Positions 1-8,429 of a DNA stretch of 64,000 nucleotides are shown here, in pieces. The notes beneath the pieces were generated by a model. It did no database searches and had not been told where the DNA came from. It was given only the letters and a program-made list of their open reading frames with translations. This DNA is from Rhodospirillales bacterium (lineage in GTDB: Bacteria; Pseudomonadota; Alphaproteobacteria; Micavibrionales; Micavibrionaceae): positions 620,001 through 684,000 of the forward strand of contig JACKJA010000002.1 of NCBI GenBank assembly GCA_020638175.1. The letters are read 5' to 3'. Positions within the stretch are counted from its first letter, which is position 1; the number at the start of each line of letters is the position of its first letter. The position numbers and the translations under genes are program-made.

Positions 1-276
1 CTTGATATTTATCTAAAGGCCATAAACGGTGAAACAGATACGCAGAGTATTGAGCCAAAACTTATGAAGATTGGGGAGATTGCTAAAGCTGTTAATGAAA
101 ATAACTCCACCATCCGCCATTGGACAAAAGAAGGACTACTTGAGGTGGCTGAAACTACCAAATCAGGATACCAGCTTTATGCGCCAGACATGATCGCGCG
201 CGTAGAAAAAATTCACAAGCTGAAAGACCAGCGCTACAGCCTACAAGAAATAAAACAACTGCTAGAGAAAAGTTAG
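1..276 (+). CDS. C-terminal part of a protein ending in a MerR-like HTH (5' end outside window)
   Basis: The reading frame is open from the first base of the window to the TAG at 274-276, so an internal ATG at 64 need not be the start. The last 70 residues begin MKIGEIAKAV and contain the MerR-type pattern: IRHWTKEGLL as recognition region, then GYQLYAPDMIARVEKI and a YSLQEIKQLL second helix pair. No effector-binding domain follows, so the HTH is either the whole small protein from the ATG at 64 or the C-terminal DNA-binding end of a longer one. It is on the chromosomal side of the integration point. The function cannot be stated further. Confidence 0.6.
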   Translation, partial: LDIYLKAINGETDTQSIEPKLMKIGEIAKAVNENNSTIRHWTKEGLLEVAETTKSGYQLYAPDMIARVEKIHKLKDQRYSLQEIKQLLEKS

Positions 277-294
277 CGAAGATTGTTTGGTTGA

Positions 295-339
295 TGGCAG
301 GGGCGACAGGATTCGAACCTGCGACCTACGGTTTTGGAG
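295..339 (-). pseudogene. 3' half of the host tRNA-Trp, cut off by the island
   Basis: Read on the minus strand this is the second half of tRNA-Trp: end of the anticodon loop CTCCAAA, anticodon 3' strand ACCGT, the T arm GCAGG-TTCGAAT-CCTGT, acceptor strand CGCCCCT, then GCCA. The matching 5' half, with the pairing strand ACGGT, lies at 27394-27434 on the same strand. Joined at the shared 10-base core they give one complete tRNA-Trp, so the gene was split by insertion. There is no 5' half here, so this copy cannot be functional. Confidence 0.9.
330..339. repeat. Left attachment core (attL), GGTTTTGGAG
   Basis: This 10-base sequence is repeated in the same orientation at 27394-27403. It corresponds to the tRNA-Trp anticodon loop and the two following bases (CTCCAAAACC on the minus strand). 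To its left the sequence continues as host tRNA 3' half; to its right it is not tRNA. This is the expected layout of a site-specific recombination core. Confidence 0.85.
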
Positions 340-472
340 TTATATTAACATAACTATTATAGGTGCTTGTCGATTACTGTCAGTTCCTTAGTTTATAACA
401 GTTTGCCCAGCACCGCAATTCCTCTCCTTTACCCTAAATTCCTGCCCTGTCCTCGCGGTTATTGAGCAAAAA

Positions 473-491
473 CGTTACCTCCGCGTTACCT
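473..491. repeat. Integrase arm-type repeat near the left end
   Basis: Two copies of CGTTACCT spaced by 11 bases (473-480 and 484-491). The same pair occurs at 17908-17926 and 27257-27275. The following bases (TGCCCAATAACCG, 498 onward) also recur after the copy at 17.9 kb. Position close to an attachment core at both ends fits arm sites bound by the tyrosine recombinase. The rest of the gene-free stretch 340-711 shows no convincing gene. Confidence 0.6.
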
Positions 492-711
492 TGGAGTGCC
501 CAATAACCGCGGGTCTTTCTGTTCTAACAGTAACGCCTCATTATAAATGCGTTCTCTGTCCAACTTGTGCTGACGGAAAACAGTCAGAGGGCTCCACATT
601 TCAGGCATCCTCCTGAAGATCTGACCGCAGATTCGGACAAGAAAAGACATAAAAGTTGATTTTACGAAAACAGTGTGCAATAAAGTTGCAACAAATAAGG
701 AGAGAATTAAA

Positions 712-2829
712 ATGAGTAATCGTTGGACTATTGGGGATCTGGATCCAGCCCGTTTATTTGAGGTTGATTACAACCGTGATGTTGAGACATCGTCACGCTT
801 TTGTTGGCCGATTCCCAATATGCTTGACGAAAATGGAGAGCCAAAGTTTCAAGATCCTGACATATTTACCAAACAGGAAAATGGCTCAGATAAAATCGAT
901 TCTAAAACAAGTAGAAAAGATTACAGGCTTCGGTTTCACAATCACAAAGATAACGCCTCCCAAGGGGTTAAAATTGATGGGACAGGCAGTATCATGCTTA
1001 TGTCACCAAGCGATTCCAAAGCAATCAAAATCAAAGAAATTATACACTCTTGTGGCGCAGACCAGCCTGATTGTTCTCCTAATAAAATTACGGCAGCTTT
1101 GCAGAGAATATATCTTGAAACAGGCATTGGTGACCGCTGGAACGCTTCGCTTTCGGATATAAATAAAAAGTATGACCCCACAGATGATGTCGAAAATGGC
1201 TATTTTGGTAGATTTATCTACAAAAATGAAATATCGGCTGCCATATACTTGAAAGGAAGCGGTTCTTTCGACGGGCCAGCTGACGGTGACCAAACTTTTT
1301 CAAACGGAACATTCATTGTTTTCCCCGGGAAAACAATCGAGCAAGCAAAGGAAATGATTGAAAATTATGACCCGCTGAACCCCGATAAATCCAAGAAAGG
1401 GGCCAAACAGGTCGCATATGATGTTTTTTTGCAAACTAGGCGCCTGCCCGATGGATCTCCTATCACGCCGGCAGAGCTTATACATCAAGATAAACCGAAA
1501 CGTAGATATCATAAACCGACTGCTATTGCCGGGTTTCAGGATTATCCGCCAGAAATTGAGACTGTCGAACATAGATGGATTGAAAACATTCGGAAAATTT
1601 TTGAATTGCACGGATACCCGATTATAAGAACAAGGTCAGTTGAAGAGTTATCCGTGCTGGTGCTGGAAGAAAACACGGAGAACGAGAAAAGCCGTATATT
1701 CGAGATCAGTTCAGCTTTTGCACACGCCTCAGCACAAAAAGGCCCAACCCTTGGTTTGCGTTTTGATCATACAGGCCCTCTTGCACGCTACATTGCTGAA
1801 AACACCGCTTTGGGAACAATCCCTTTACCATTCAAAAGTGCAAGAATTGGCCCTGTTTGGCGATCACAAGATATCACTAGGGGAATGCATAGAGAATTTG
1901 TTCAAGCAGATATTGATGTTGTTGGTGATGGCTCTCTACCCTTGGAGTATGATGCCGAATTCCCGCGCATTATGTGTGAAGTAGCTGATGCCGTTGGGTT
2001 GGGCACGATTGAACTAGGAATTAGTAACAGAAAGATTACTCAAGGCTTCTTTTCGTCTCTGGGATTAGACAAAGAAAAGGCCAAAAAAGTTATTGGAATC
2101 ATTGGAAATGTAAACACTCTTGGCTTTCAGGGGATTCAAGCCCAATTACATCAAGATTTAGGCCTCGATAGAGAAATTGCTGCCCGTTGTATTGATTTTG
2201 CAAAAATCAGAACATCGTATGGCACTTTCAAGAATGAAATTAGGAAAGTTTGCGGCACTAACCAATTACTTGAGGAAGGGATTGCCGAACTCCAGCAAGT
2301 TATGGAACTCTTGCAAGACATCCCAGGAAACATGGTTCACGCCGATATGTCTGTCGTGCGAGGAATGGAGTACTATACGGGAACTGTTTACGAAGGAAGA
2401 TGTACCCGAAACCCTGCTTATCCTCCCATTATTGTGGGAGGAAGATATGATAATCTGGTTAGCCATTTTATGGCGCAAAGTCGCCCTGGCGTTGGGGCCT
2501 CGCTGGATATTACGCGAGCAATTGATCTACTGAGAGATTCCGGCTGTTTTGAAGTAGGGGCTGCATCTCCGACAAAGATCCTGATCATATGTGCGTCCTC
2601 CCAAAATCTCTTAGAAGGAGAACGTCTTGCTGGAGAAATCAGGAAAAAAGGCATCCCTGCCGAAATAGATTATAGATGTGGGGATGTTGAGCATGGACGC
2701 CAATACGCTAAAGAAAGGGGCATTCCTGAAATCATGAGAATTAACGGCTCTTGTGACACAGTGACCATTGAAGAAACCACATCAGGAAAAACCAGAAAGA
2801 TGGTTTTCAATCAATGGAATCCGGCCTAA
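712..2829 (+). CDS. HisRS paralogue with a ~275-residue unknown N-terminal domain
   Basis: The C-terminal 430 residues are a class II histidyl-tRNA synthetase: RFDHTGPLARY, a motif 2 region VWRSQDITRGMHREF near residue 382, the histidine-binding motif RGMEYYTGTVYEG near 549, GGRYDNLV and motif 3 GVGASLDITR near 593, then an anticodon-binding-like domain. Motif 2 departs from the usual RxE...GRYREF: the Glu is Gln and GRY is GMH, so normal tRNA charging is doubtful. Residues 1-275 match nothing I recognise. I chose ATG 712 over GTG 673 because AAGGAGA ends 7 bases before it. It may be a self-resistant target, an amino acid activating ligase, or a supplier of aminoacyl-tRNA; the sequence does not decide. 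It is convergent with the leftward operon that ends at 2914. Confidence 0.85.
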   Translation: MSNRWTIGDLDPARLFEVDYNRDVETSSRFCWPIPNMLDENGEPKFQDPDIFTKQENGSDKIDSKTSRKDYRLRFHNHKDNASQGVKIDGTGSIMLMSPSDSKAIKIKEIIHSCGADQPDCSPNKITAALQRIYLETGIGDRWNASLSDINKKYDPTDDVENGYFGRFIYKNEISAAIYLKGSGSFDGPADGDQTFSNGTFIVFPGKTIEQAKEMIENYDPLNPDKSKKGAKQVAYDVFLQTRRLPDGSPITPAELIHQDKPKRRYHKPTAIAGFQDYPPEIETVEHRWIENIRKIFELHGYPIIRTRSVEELSVLVLEENTENEKSRIFEISSAFAHASAQKGPTLGLRFDHTGPLARYIAENTALGTIPLPFKSARIGPVWRSQDITRGMHREFVQADIDVVGDGSLPLEYDAEFPRIMCEVADAVGLGTIELGISNRKITQGFFSSLGLDKEKAKKVIGIIGNVNTLGFQGIQAQLHQDLGLDREIAARCIDFAKIRTSYGTFKNEIRKVCGTNQLLEEGIAELQQVMELLQDIPGNMVHADMSVVRGMEYYTGTVYEGRCTRNPAYPPIIVGGRYDNLVSHFMAQSRPGVGASLDITRAIDLLRDSGCFEVGAASPTKILIICASSQNLLEGERLAGEIRKKGIPAEIDYRCGDVEHGRQYAKERGIPEIMRINGSCDTVTIEETTSGKTRKMVFNQWNPA

Positions 2830-2913
2830 GCGGCTTGTCGCAGCCATAACTCGCGGACGATAAGGTTTAAAAATCTCAACTGGTAAGATTTCCATTTAAA
2901 TGGAAGAAATTTG

Positions 2914-3828
2914 TTACATACTCTCCAGTTTAGCAAGATAACCTGCTTCACTTAAAATATCCCTGACTTGATGGAAAATTTGAGTAGCCTTCTCTGGATT
3001 CCCTGCGAAAATTTTATCGTACCATCCACCTGCCATATATGGCACAGAAGTTCCATCTGTATAACGAATGGCAGAACTAAGAAATTGGTCTTTCAAGAAA
3101 TAAATGTCCCACTTCCACGACTCAGGATAAACTTTGCCACGAAACAAAACACCAACATGTGTCTCAAACCCCATAGACTGGAAACGGTACATAGCCGACT
3201 CATTACCAATAAAAGCCACCATGTGAAGCGAAACAGGAACATCTGGTAGAAATTCAAGTAATTTTTCACCAACATATTTACTACCTTCTCCAGTACCCAT
3301 ACAGTCGTCAAAAACAGCCAGTCTAATTTTTGTCCCTCGTTTCTGGAACATTTTCCGCGCTATTTCTGCGACATCATTGATCTGCTCATCCAGCGGCCTG
3401 CCTTTGCTCGTTCCTAATTTGAAAGTGGAATAGAAAGGGTCCGACGGATCATCCAGCAAATGCGCCAAACGAACATTAGGGGTATTCTCGGCAACAAGAT
3501 ATCCGTAATTTTCCTTATGAAGACTATTAAGGTCCCTCATGGCATATTCACCATTACAGCCTTGCGAAACCATAATGTCATACATTCTATTTGCGTTCTT
3601 CAATTGAAAGGCCAGTTGTGCGCACGCATGTTCCCAATTGATCAAATTCACGTCAACACGCTTGAGGTCGATACATTTGACTGAATCAAGAATGAGAGAC
3701 CAGACTTTTTCAAGAAGATCCTCAGTCTCTTCTTGAGGGGCATCAATTTCCTTGGAAATTCTTTTAAGGTGAATCGATAAATCATCAAAAAGATACAAGT
3801 GTTCAATTGGTGAAGTCTCTTTATTCAT
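2914..3828 (-). CDS. Phosphoribosyltransferase-like protein
   Basis: The 304-residue protein contains LAVFDDCMGTGEGS near residue 170, which fits the PRPP-binding motif of type I phosphoribosyltransferases (hydrophobic strand, two acidic residues, then TGxxS). The flanking sequence, with strands such as VSLHMVAFIG after it, fits a Rossmann-like PRT core, but the long N- and C-terminal parts are not familiar. It is the last gene of a leftward operon with a HAD phosphatase and a HisD-like enzyme; a good ribosome site (AAAGGAAAC) precedes the ATG. In histidine synthesis a phosphoribosyltransferase (HisG) acts first, so a ribosylation or deribosylation step is plausible. The substrate is unknown. 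Confidence 0.6.
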   Translation of the reverse strand: MNKETSPIEHLYLFDDLSIHLKRISKEIDAPQEETEDLLEKVWSLILDSVKCIDLKRVDVNLINWEHACAQLAFQLKNANRMYDIMVSQGCNGEYAMRDLNSLHKENYGYLVAENTPNVRLAHLLDDPSDPFYSTFKLGTSKGRPLDEQINDVAEIARKMFQKRGTKIRLAVFDDCMGTGEGSKYVGEKLLEFLPDVPVSLHMVAFIGNESAMYRFQSMGFETHVGVLFRGKVYPESWKWDIYFLKDQFLSSAIRYTDGTSVPYMAGGWYDKIFAGNPEKATQIFHQVRDILSEAGYLAKLESM

Positions 3829-3885
3829 ACCGTTTCCTTTACAGTTTTCTCAAAAGATCGAGAGGTTTGGCTTTTTCTGTCAGGC

Positions 3886-5211
3886 TTAACTTATATCACG
3901 ACGAACAGTTGCGGCGTGAGCATGGTTCATAAGCCCTTCTGTCTTCCCAAAAGCCTCAACAGTCGGAGCAATTCTGTTCATTGCCTCGGAGCTCAAATAT
4001 GCTCTGGTTGCATGGCGGAAGAATTGTCTGCTGGTGATACCTGAATAAGAGCGAGCAAAACCGTTCGTAGGAAGCACAGCTGTGATACCAACACAATAAT
4101 TGGCTGCAGAAAAGGGAATATTCTTACCAATAAGAAGTTCCGCAGCGCCAGTCAACTTGTCAGCCAACGGCTTAGCTTTCTCTTCTTCCATATAGACCAT
4201 TAAGTGTTCGGGATGAAATTCATTGGCAAAACCAATCATGGCATCCGTGTTTTCGAACAGCACGATTGCCGCATTACCTTTCCGCGACACCTCTTCATAT
4301 ATTTCGTCTTTCCCAAAGAGTTCAAGAGCCTCTTGTTCCAAGGCTTTTTGCAACTTGTCGGCCGCATCTTTATTTGTAGTCAACGCATATGTATACGAAT
4401 CTTTACCATGTTCTGTTTCAGTGAGTACGTCACGTGCCAAAATATCAGCTTCCTGATCCGTTATACCATCAAAAACGATAAGTGAATCCGAAGGACCAAT
4501 ACCAGGCTGGGTCACAAGACCATAACGTGCGGCATTCAGCATAGTCAGAGCTACAATATCAGGTCCCGGGCCAAAAACAGCATTAACCTTTCCATGTCTC
4601 CAATTTCCGGTCGCAGCCGCAGCGATCACTGTCAGAGCATTACCACAAACAACATCCGTTGCTCCAGCGATATGACCTGCTGCGATGGTCGCAGCATTCG
4701 GTTTTCCATCAGGGCCCGGGGGTGTTGCAAGAATAATTTGTTTTACTCCAGCAGCAGCTGCTGCTGAACAAAGCATGATAGCAGTCGAAACAAGCGGTGC
4801 TTTTCTGGCTGGCGCCCACAAAAGAACTTTCTCAAAAGGAAATGCACGTTCCCCTACTTCATGCCCATCACTTAGGGACATATCCCAACCCGTCATACTG
4901 TCAGCAATTTTTTTGTTTACAGCATCAATATTCTTAGTTGCGCCTTGAATGGCATCAGCGATATCGGAATCCAGTCCCTGCACGCACTCTTCAACATAGC
5001 TTCGCAATACAAATATCCCTGACTCCTCAAAACCTGAGTGATCATGTTCACGAGTATATTCAACTATAGCCTGTTCACCTTTTTGAGCGACTTCATTATA
5101 GGCCTTACGAACAACACCTTCCATATTGTCTGAAGGAGGTTGCTTACGCATAGTCAACGCATTCAATATTTCGCTTTCTGATTCCAGCGGGAAATTAACA
5201 ATAGGAAACAT
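3886..5211 (-). CDS. HisD-like (histidinol dehydrogenase family) enzyme with altered metal ligands
   Basis: At 441 residues it has the family length and order: a WAPARKAPLVST region where HisD has the VPGGxAxxPS segment, GVKQIILATPPGPDGK, the AVFGPGPDIVAL strand, GPSDSLIV, and the catalytic pair in EFHPEHLMVY. In E. coli HisD zinc is held by Gln259, His262, Asp360 and His419. Here the first aligns with Glu (TETEHG), His262 is kept, the Asp position reads Asn (SAANYC) and the last His is kept (EGLMNH). The NH of the substrate loop is also changed. NAD-linked oxidation of an amino alcohol to an acid or aldehyde is the family reaction; a substrate other than histidinol is likely. AAGGAGGT precedes the ATG. 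Confidence 0.85.
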   Translation of the reverse strand: MFPIVNFPLESESEILNALTMRKQPPSDNMEGVVRKAYNEVAQKGEQAIVEYTREHDHSGFEESGIFVLRSYVEECVQGLDSDIADAIQGATKNIDAVNKKIADSMTGWDMSLSDGHEVGERAFPFEKVLLWAPARKAPLVSTAIMLCSAAAAAGVKQIILATPPGPDGKPNAATIAAGHIAGATDVVCGNALTVIAAAATGNWRHGKVNAVFGPGPDIVALTMLNAARYGLVTQPGIGPSDSLIVFDGITDQEADILARDVLTETEHGKDSYTYALTTNKDAADKLQKALEQEALELFGKDEIYEEVSRKGNAAIVLFENTDAMIGFANEFHPEHLMVYMEEEKAKPLADKLTGAAELLIGKNIPFSAANYCVGITAVLPTNGFARSYSGITSRQFFRHATRAYLSSEAMNRIAPTVEAFGKTEGLMNHAHAATVRRDIS

Positions 5212-5311
5212 GGCACCTCCTTGTAAGGTCTATAAAATTTCGAGTGCTGCTGAACTGGATAACTGGCTGCTCTTACCATGTTATTAGAAATAGGTCAATT
5301 GATTAACCAAG

Positions 5312-5983
5312 CTATTCAAGCTCTGTGTGAGACAATATCATCTTTACCAAGTCGCCAAAAGTACTCTGCTCGTCCAAATGAGTTTGGGGAGGGTACGAAA
5401 AATGAATCGTATGGATACCCAAACTGGCAGCAACAGCCAAGTTTTCTTCGTGATCATCTATAAAGATAGTTCTGTCCGGAGGAGACCCTAGTGTTTTGAG
5501 CGCCAACAAAAAAGGAGACGTACCCTCTGTTTTTTTACAAAACCCCACATTTTCCAGAGCAATAACCCTCTCAGCAGGAAAAAACTCCGTCAATTGTAAT
5601 CGCTCAAGAACTTTCTGTGCCCATTGACCTGATGCATGCGTCAATAAAACGTGCCGGAAACTGTTATATAGCTGGGAAAAGCCTGCCACAACATCCTCTG
5701 AATACGAAATGGAGCTTGCATCAAGAATAGCATGATAAAGGATATGCAGGTCTTTTTCATTTATGTTATGCGGTGCAAAACAATGCTCTATGGAAGCGCC
5801 ATATTCTCCATAACAATTTAAAGCTAACGACTCTGCCGTTTGGAAATCTATGTCCTGACATAAATCCATGATGCTCTGAGTTGCAGCCTTCTTGGAAGCA
5901 TCATCCATCTCTGGTGTATCGTCGCAATAAAGAGTTCCATCTAAATCCCAAATAATACCCCAACTCTGCGCACACCATTCCAT
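5312..5983 (-). CDS. HAD-family phosphatase
   Basis: The 223-residue protein has HAD motif I as WDLDGTLYCDD near residue 13, a motif II threonine in LLTHASG, a Lys in the KKTEGTSP region and motif IV in FIDDHEENLAVA, with an alpha-helical cap between motifs I and II. This is the DxD hydrolase layout (subfamily I). It is the first gene of a leftward operon with the HisD-like and PRT-like genes. In histidine synthesis a phosphatase releases histidinol before HisD acts, so dephosphorylation ahead of the HisD-like step is the natural guess. The gene is divergent from 6089. Confidence 0.8.
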   Translation of the reverse strand: MEWCAQSWGIIWDLDGTLYCDDTPEMDDASKKAATQSIMDLCQDIDFQTAESLALNCYGEYGASIEHCFAPHNINEKDLHILYHAILDASSISYSEDVVAGFSQLYNSFRHVLLTHASGQWAQKVLERLQLTEFFPAERVIALENVGFCKKTEGTSPFLLALKTLGSPPDRTIFIDDHEENLAVAASLGIHTIHFSYPPQTHLDEQSTFGDLVKMILSHTELE

Positions 5984-6088
5984 TCATATGCTGCCTTTTA
6001 AACACTGACCGATCAAAAATTATATTGACAGAATTCTTTTCCCTGTGCCACTACAATCCATGCATACAAACAGAGAGAGGATTATTTC

Positions 6089-7561
6089 ATGGGCCACAAT
6101 ATTCTTGAGGAACTCCAGCTGACGCATTACAGAATAAATAGCGAAGCTGAATTAAAACAAGCGCTGAACACCGGACTTAATAGTCTTTATCAGGAAATTT
6201 TTGCAGCGCCTCCCTATGAAGAACAATTCTCGCAAGATGAAGTCGATGAGATATTTCTTGAATATTTTCGCAGCAAAGGAATTATTCTTGTTGCAGCCAA
6301 TCAAGAAGGCAGACCCGTTGCATTTGTCGCATCAGTTCCACTGACATCAGACTTTAATCTAGTTGCCGTCGCCAAAGATACCCTTGATATACACAAATCC
6401 GCCTATTTTGCAGAAGATGGCGTAGATATTGAATTGCGCAAAAAAGGAATTTCCAATGAAATGAAAAGTCGCCTGCTCACAGCTTGTAGAGACGAAGGCT
6501 TTGAGGCGATTCTGTTAAGAACAAGCATTTATAACTATAAACAAATAAGTGCTGTAAATAAAGCTTGCGGAACTGTAATTTCGGGACTATTCCAGAGTGT
6601 AACCAGTAGACGGTCGGATGGACGCATGACAACAGATACCCGCTCATTTTATAATTTTGACCTCACATCCCATCCAACTCCGGGACAAACCCAAAAGCTT
6701 GACCGCGTTACGATTGTTCGCCCTGGAGGCAATGACACAGCAATTGTCTGGGATAATATCCCTCGCGATCAACAAGGTGACTTGTCTAAGAAAATACAAG
6801 ACACCTACCCCGGAATTGAACAAGTCATGTTCGTGGAAGACGGTAAAGATGGCCTTGTACGCGGACAAATGGCTGGCGGAGAATTCTGTGGAAACGCCAC
6901 AAGATCTCTTGGCTATCTCGTAAGAGAAGGAAAGGACGGAGAAACTCTTTTGGAGATTTCCGGTGCAACAAAGCCGTTATCGGTTGTTATTCAGAATGGG
7001 ATGTCACAAACAGCCCTGCCGGTAAAAGACTCTCTGGATTCTGCACAACCATATGGAGAAGACTATATGGTGCATCTTGATGGTATCTCTTTTATTATCA
7101 CGGACAAAAATCACACACTTGGCCGCCGTATTATGTCCGAGACAGATTTGGATACACAAAAATCGATTGTTATAGACGCCTTGCGTGATGGCCATCTTAT
7201 GGACGAACAGCCTGCCTCAGGCGTAATGGTTGTCGATATGCAAGATGATGGCTCATATAAGCTAGAGCCGTTCGTCTTTGTTAGAAATACGGGTACGCTC
7301 TATTACGAAACCGGTTGTGGTAGCGGCTCCACCTCGGTTGGTGTCATGGTGGCAAAAAAAACATCGCAGCCCGTCAATAATCTCAGAATTAAACAACCGA
7401 GCGGAATGGATCTATTGGTTTCGATCCAAAGAACGAATGACCGTTTTGAGGGGGCCACCGTAAACGGACCGATTGAAGTCCTTTTTGACGGCACAATGTA
7501 TATTTCGTCTCCAAGACAAAGACATGAACATGCATCTAACCCTAAAGCTAAGTGTATCTAA
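6089..7561 (+). CDS. GNAT acetyltransferase-DapF-type racemase/epimerase fusion
   Basis: Residues 1-195 look like a GNAT N-acetyltransferase (ILVAANQEGRPVAFVA strand pair, then a helix and DGVDIELRKKGISNEM where the acetyl-CoA loop is expected). Residues 205-485 are of the diaminopimelate epimerase family with both catalytic cysteines visible: C267 in GGEFCGNATR and C410 in YYETGCGSGS. DapF-fold racemases act without cofactor by a two-cysteine proton exchange; CntK of staphylopine synthesis is a DapF-like histidine racemase. With two HisRS paralogues nearby, a histidine-like substrate is attractive but inferred. The GNAT part could acetylate the product or detoxify it. The ATG follows GAGAGAGG. 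Confidence 0.8.
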   Translation: MGHNILEELQLTHYRINSEAELKQALNTGLNSLYQEIFAAPPYEEQFSQDEVDEIFLEYFRSKGIILVAANQEGRPVAFVASVPLTSDFNLVAVAKDTLDIHKSAYFAEDGVDIELRKKGISNEMKSRLLTACRDEGFEAILLRTSIYNYKQISAVNKACGTVISGLFQSVTSRRSDGRMTTDTRSFYNFDLTSHPTPGQTQKLDRVTIVRPGGNDTAIVWDNIPRDQQGDLSKKIQDTYPGIEQVMFVEDGKDGLVRGQMAGGEFCGNATRSLGYLVREGKDGETLLEISGATKPLSVVIQNGMSQTALPVKDSLDSAQPYGEDYMVHLDGISFIITDKNHTLGRRIMSETDLDTQKSIVIDALRDGHLMDEQPASGVMVVDMQDDGSYKLEPFVFVRNTGTLYYETGCGSGSTSVGVMVAKKTSQPVNNLRIKQPSGMDLLVSIQRTNDRFEGATVNGPIEVLFDGTMYISSPRQRHEHASNPKAKCI

Positions 7562-7572
7562 ATAAACGATAA

Positions 7573-8274
7573 TTGAAACGCTGGTATCCTATGGTCGACG
7601 ATAGGTTTTTCAACCTTTTGGAAGAGAAATTTCTCACATACAGTGATCTGATAAAGATTCCTGTCGAAGACTGTGGCGAAGAGATGGTCTCTTTAAGGGA
7701 AAACGGTGTTTCTTTTACCCTCCTTGAAGGGTTGCTATCTCCATCAACCGGAAGCAACGTCTATGTCCGGCAAAAGGTAGTGGACCTTTTGATAAAAGCT
7801 CAGTTTTTTTTACAAGAAATTTTGAACGAACACATATTGGATGTTGTCTACGGTTATAGGTCTCAGGCTATCCAAAAAGAAAACTACCATAAAATAAAAT
7901 CAAATATAGCAACTCAGTTCCCCGACTTGGATGAAAGCTCATTGAACGAAGCTGTTCATAGATACATTGCAATACCGAACGTTGCAGGTCACCCGACTGG
8001 CGGAGCAGTCGATGTCAGAATACTTACTCCTGATGGGAAGCAACTGGATATGGGCTCCGATCTTCATGCCTTTTCCAAAGAAAGCTACACGTTCAACCCT
8101 TATCTAAGCAAAGATGTTTGGTTGAATCGGCAAAAATTACGCCAATGTATGTTATTGGCAGGATTTGCACCTTTTGATGGAGAATGGTGGCATTTCTCAT
8201 ATGGCGACCGCGAATGGGCAGCATATTATAATCGTCCTTTGGCTTTTTACGATCAAATTGATTTCAGAATTTGA
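7573..8274 (+). CDS. VanX-type D,D-dipeptidase (peptidase M15D)
   Basis: The zinc and catalytic residues of VanX are present with exact spacing: H140 and D147 in GHPTGGAVDVRI, E204 and H207 in DGEWWHFSYG (VanX His116, Asp123, Glu181, His184). Family members cut D-Ala-D-Ala or related dipeptides. No D-Ala-D-Lac ligase is nearby, so this is not a vancomycin cassette. It starts 11 bases after the racemase gene, so a role in trimming or inactivating a dipeptide with a D-residue is likely. The start is uncertain: TTG 7573 gives 233 residues, ATG 7591 gives 227; neither has a strong ribosome site. No signal peptide is seen. Confidence 0.85.
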   Translation: MKRWYPMVDDRFFNLLEEKFLTYSDLIKIPVEDCGEEMVSLRENGVSFTLLEGLLSPSTGSNVYVRQKVVDLLIKAQFFLQEILNEHILDVVYGYRSQAIQKENYHKIKSNIATQFPDLDESSLNEAVHRYIAIPNVAGHPTGGAVDVRILTPDGKQLDMGSDLHAFSKESYTFNPYLSKDVWLNRQKLRQCMLLAGFAPFDGEWWHFSYGDREWAAYYNRPLAFYDQIDFRI

Positions 8275-8350
8275 AATTTCAGCTTTTAAGTAGAGCAAAG
8301 CAATATATTCTGTAATTTCAAGTCTCCGTTAAGATCGAATAGGATTTTCC

Positions 8351-8379
8351 TTGACAATATGACAACAGCCATCTAATTA
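8351..8379 (+). promoter_or_regulatory. Probable promoter for the HisRS2-to-cupin gene run
   Basis: TTGACA at 8351-8356 is followed after 17 bases by TAATTA, 51 bases before the ATG at 8430, in an AT-rich gap after the dipeptidase gene. The -35 is perfect and the -10 is weak. The genes from 8430 to 15564 all run in this direction with short gaps. Confidence 0.45.
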
Positions 8380-8429
8380 CATATTATTCAAAGTGAAAAA
8401 TAGCAAACTAACGTGAGTGTGTAATTATT

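Noticed and set aside
486..680. 64-residue leftward frame at the left end of the island
   Set aside because: Its end overlaps the arm repeat region, and the same DPRLLG ending is produced by the repeat copy at 17.9 kb, so the similarity reflects the DNA repeat rather than a gene.
6025..6057. TTGACA and TACAAT upstream of the GNAT-DapF gene
   Set aside because: The spacing is 21 bases, too long for a normal sigma-70 promoter, so I did not list it as a feature.
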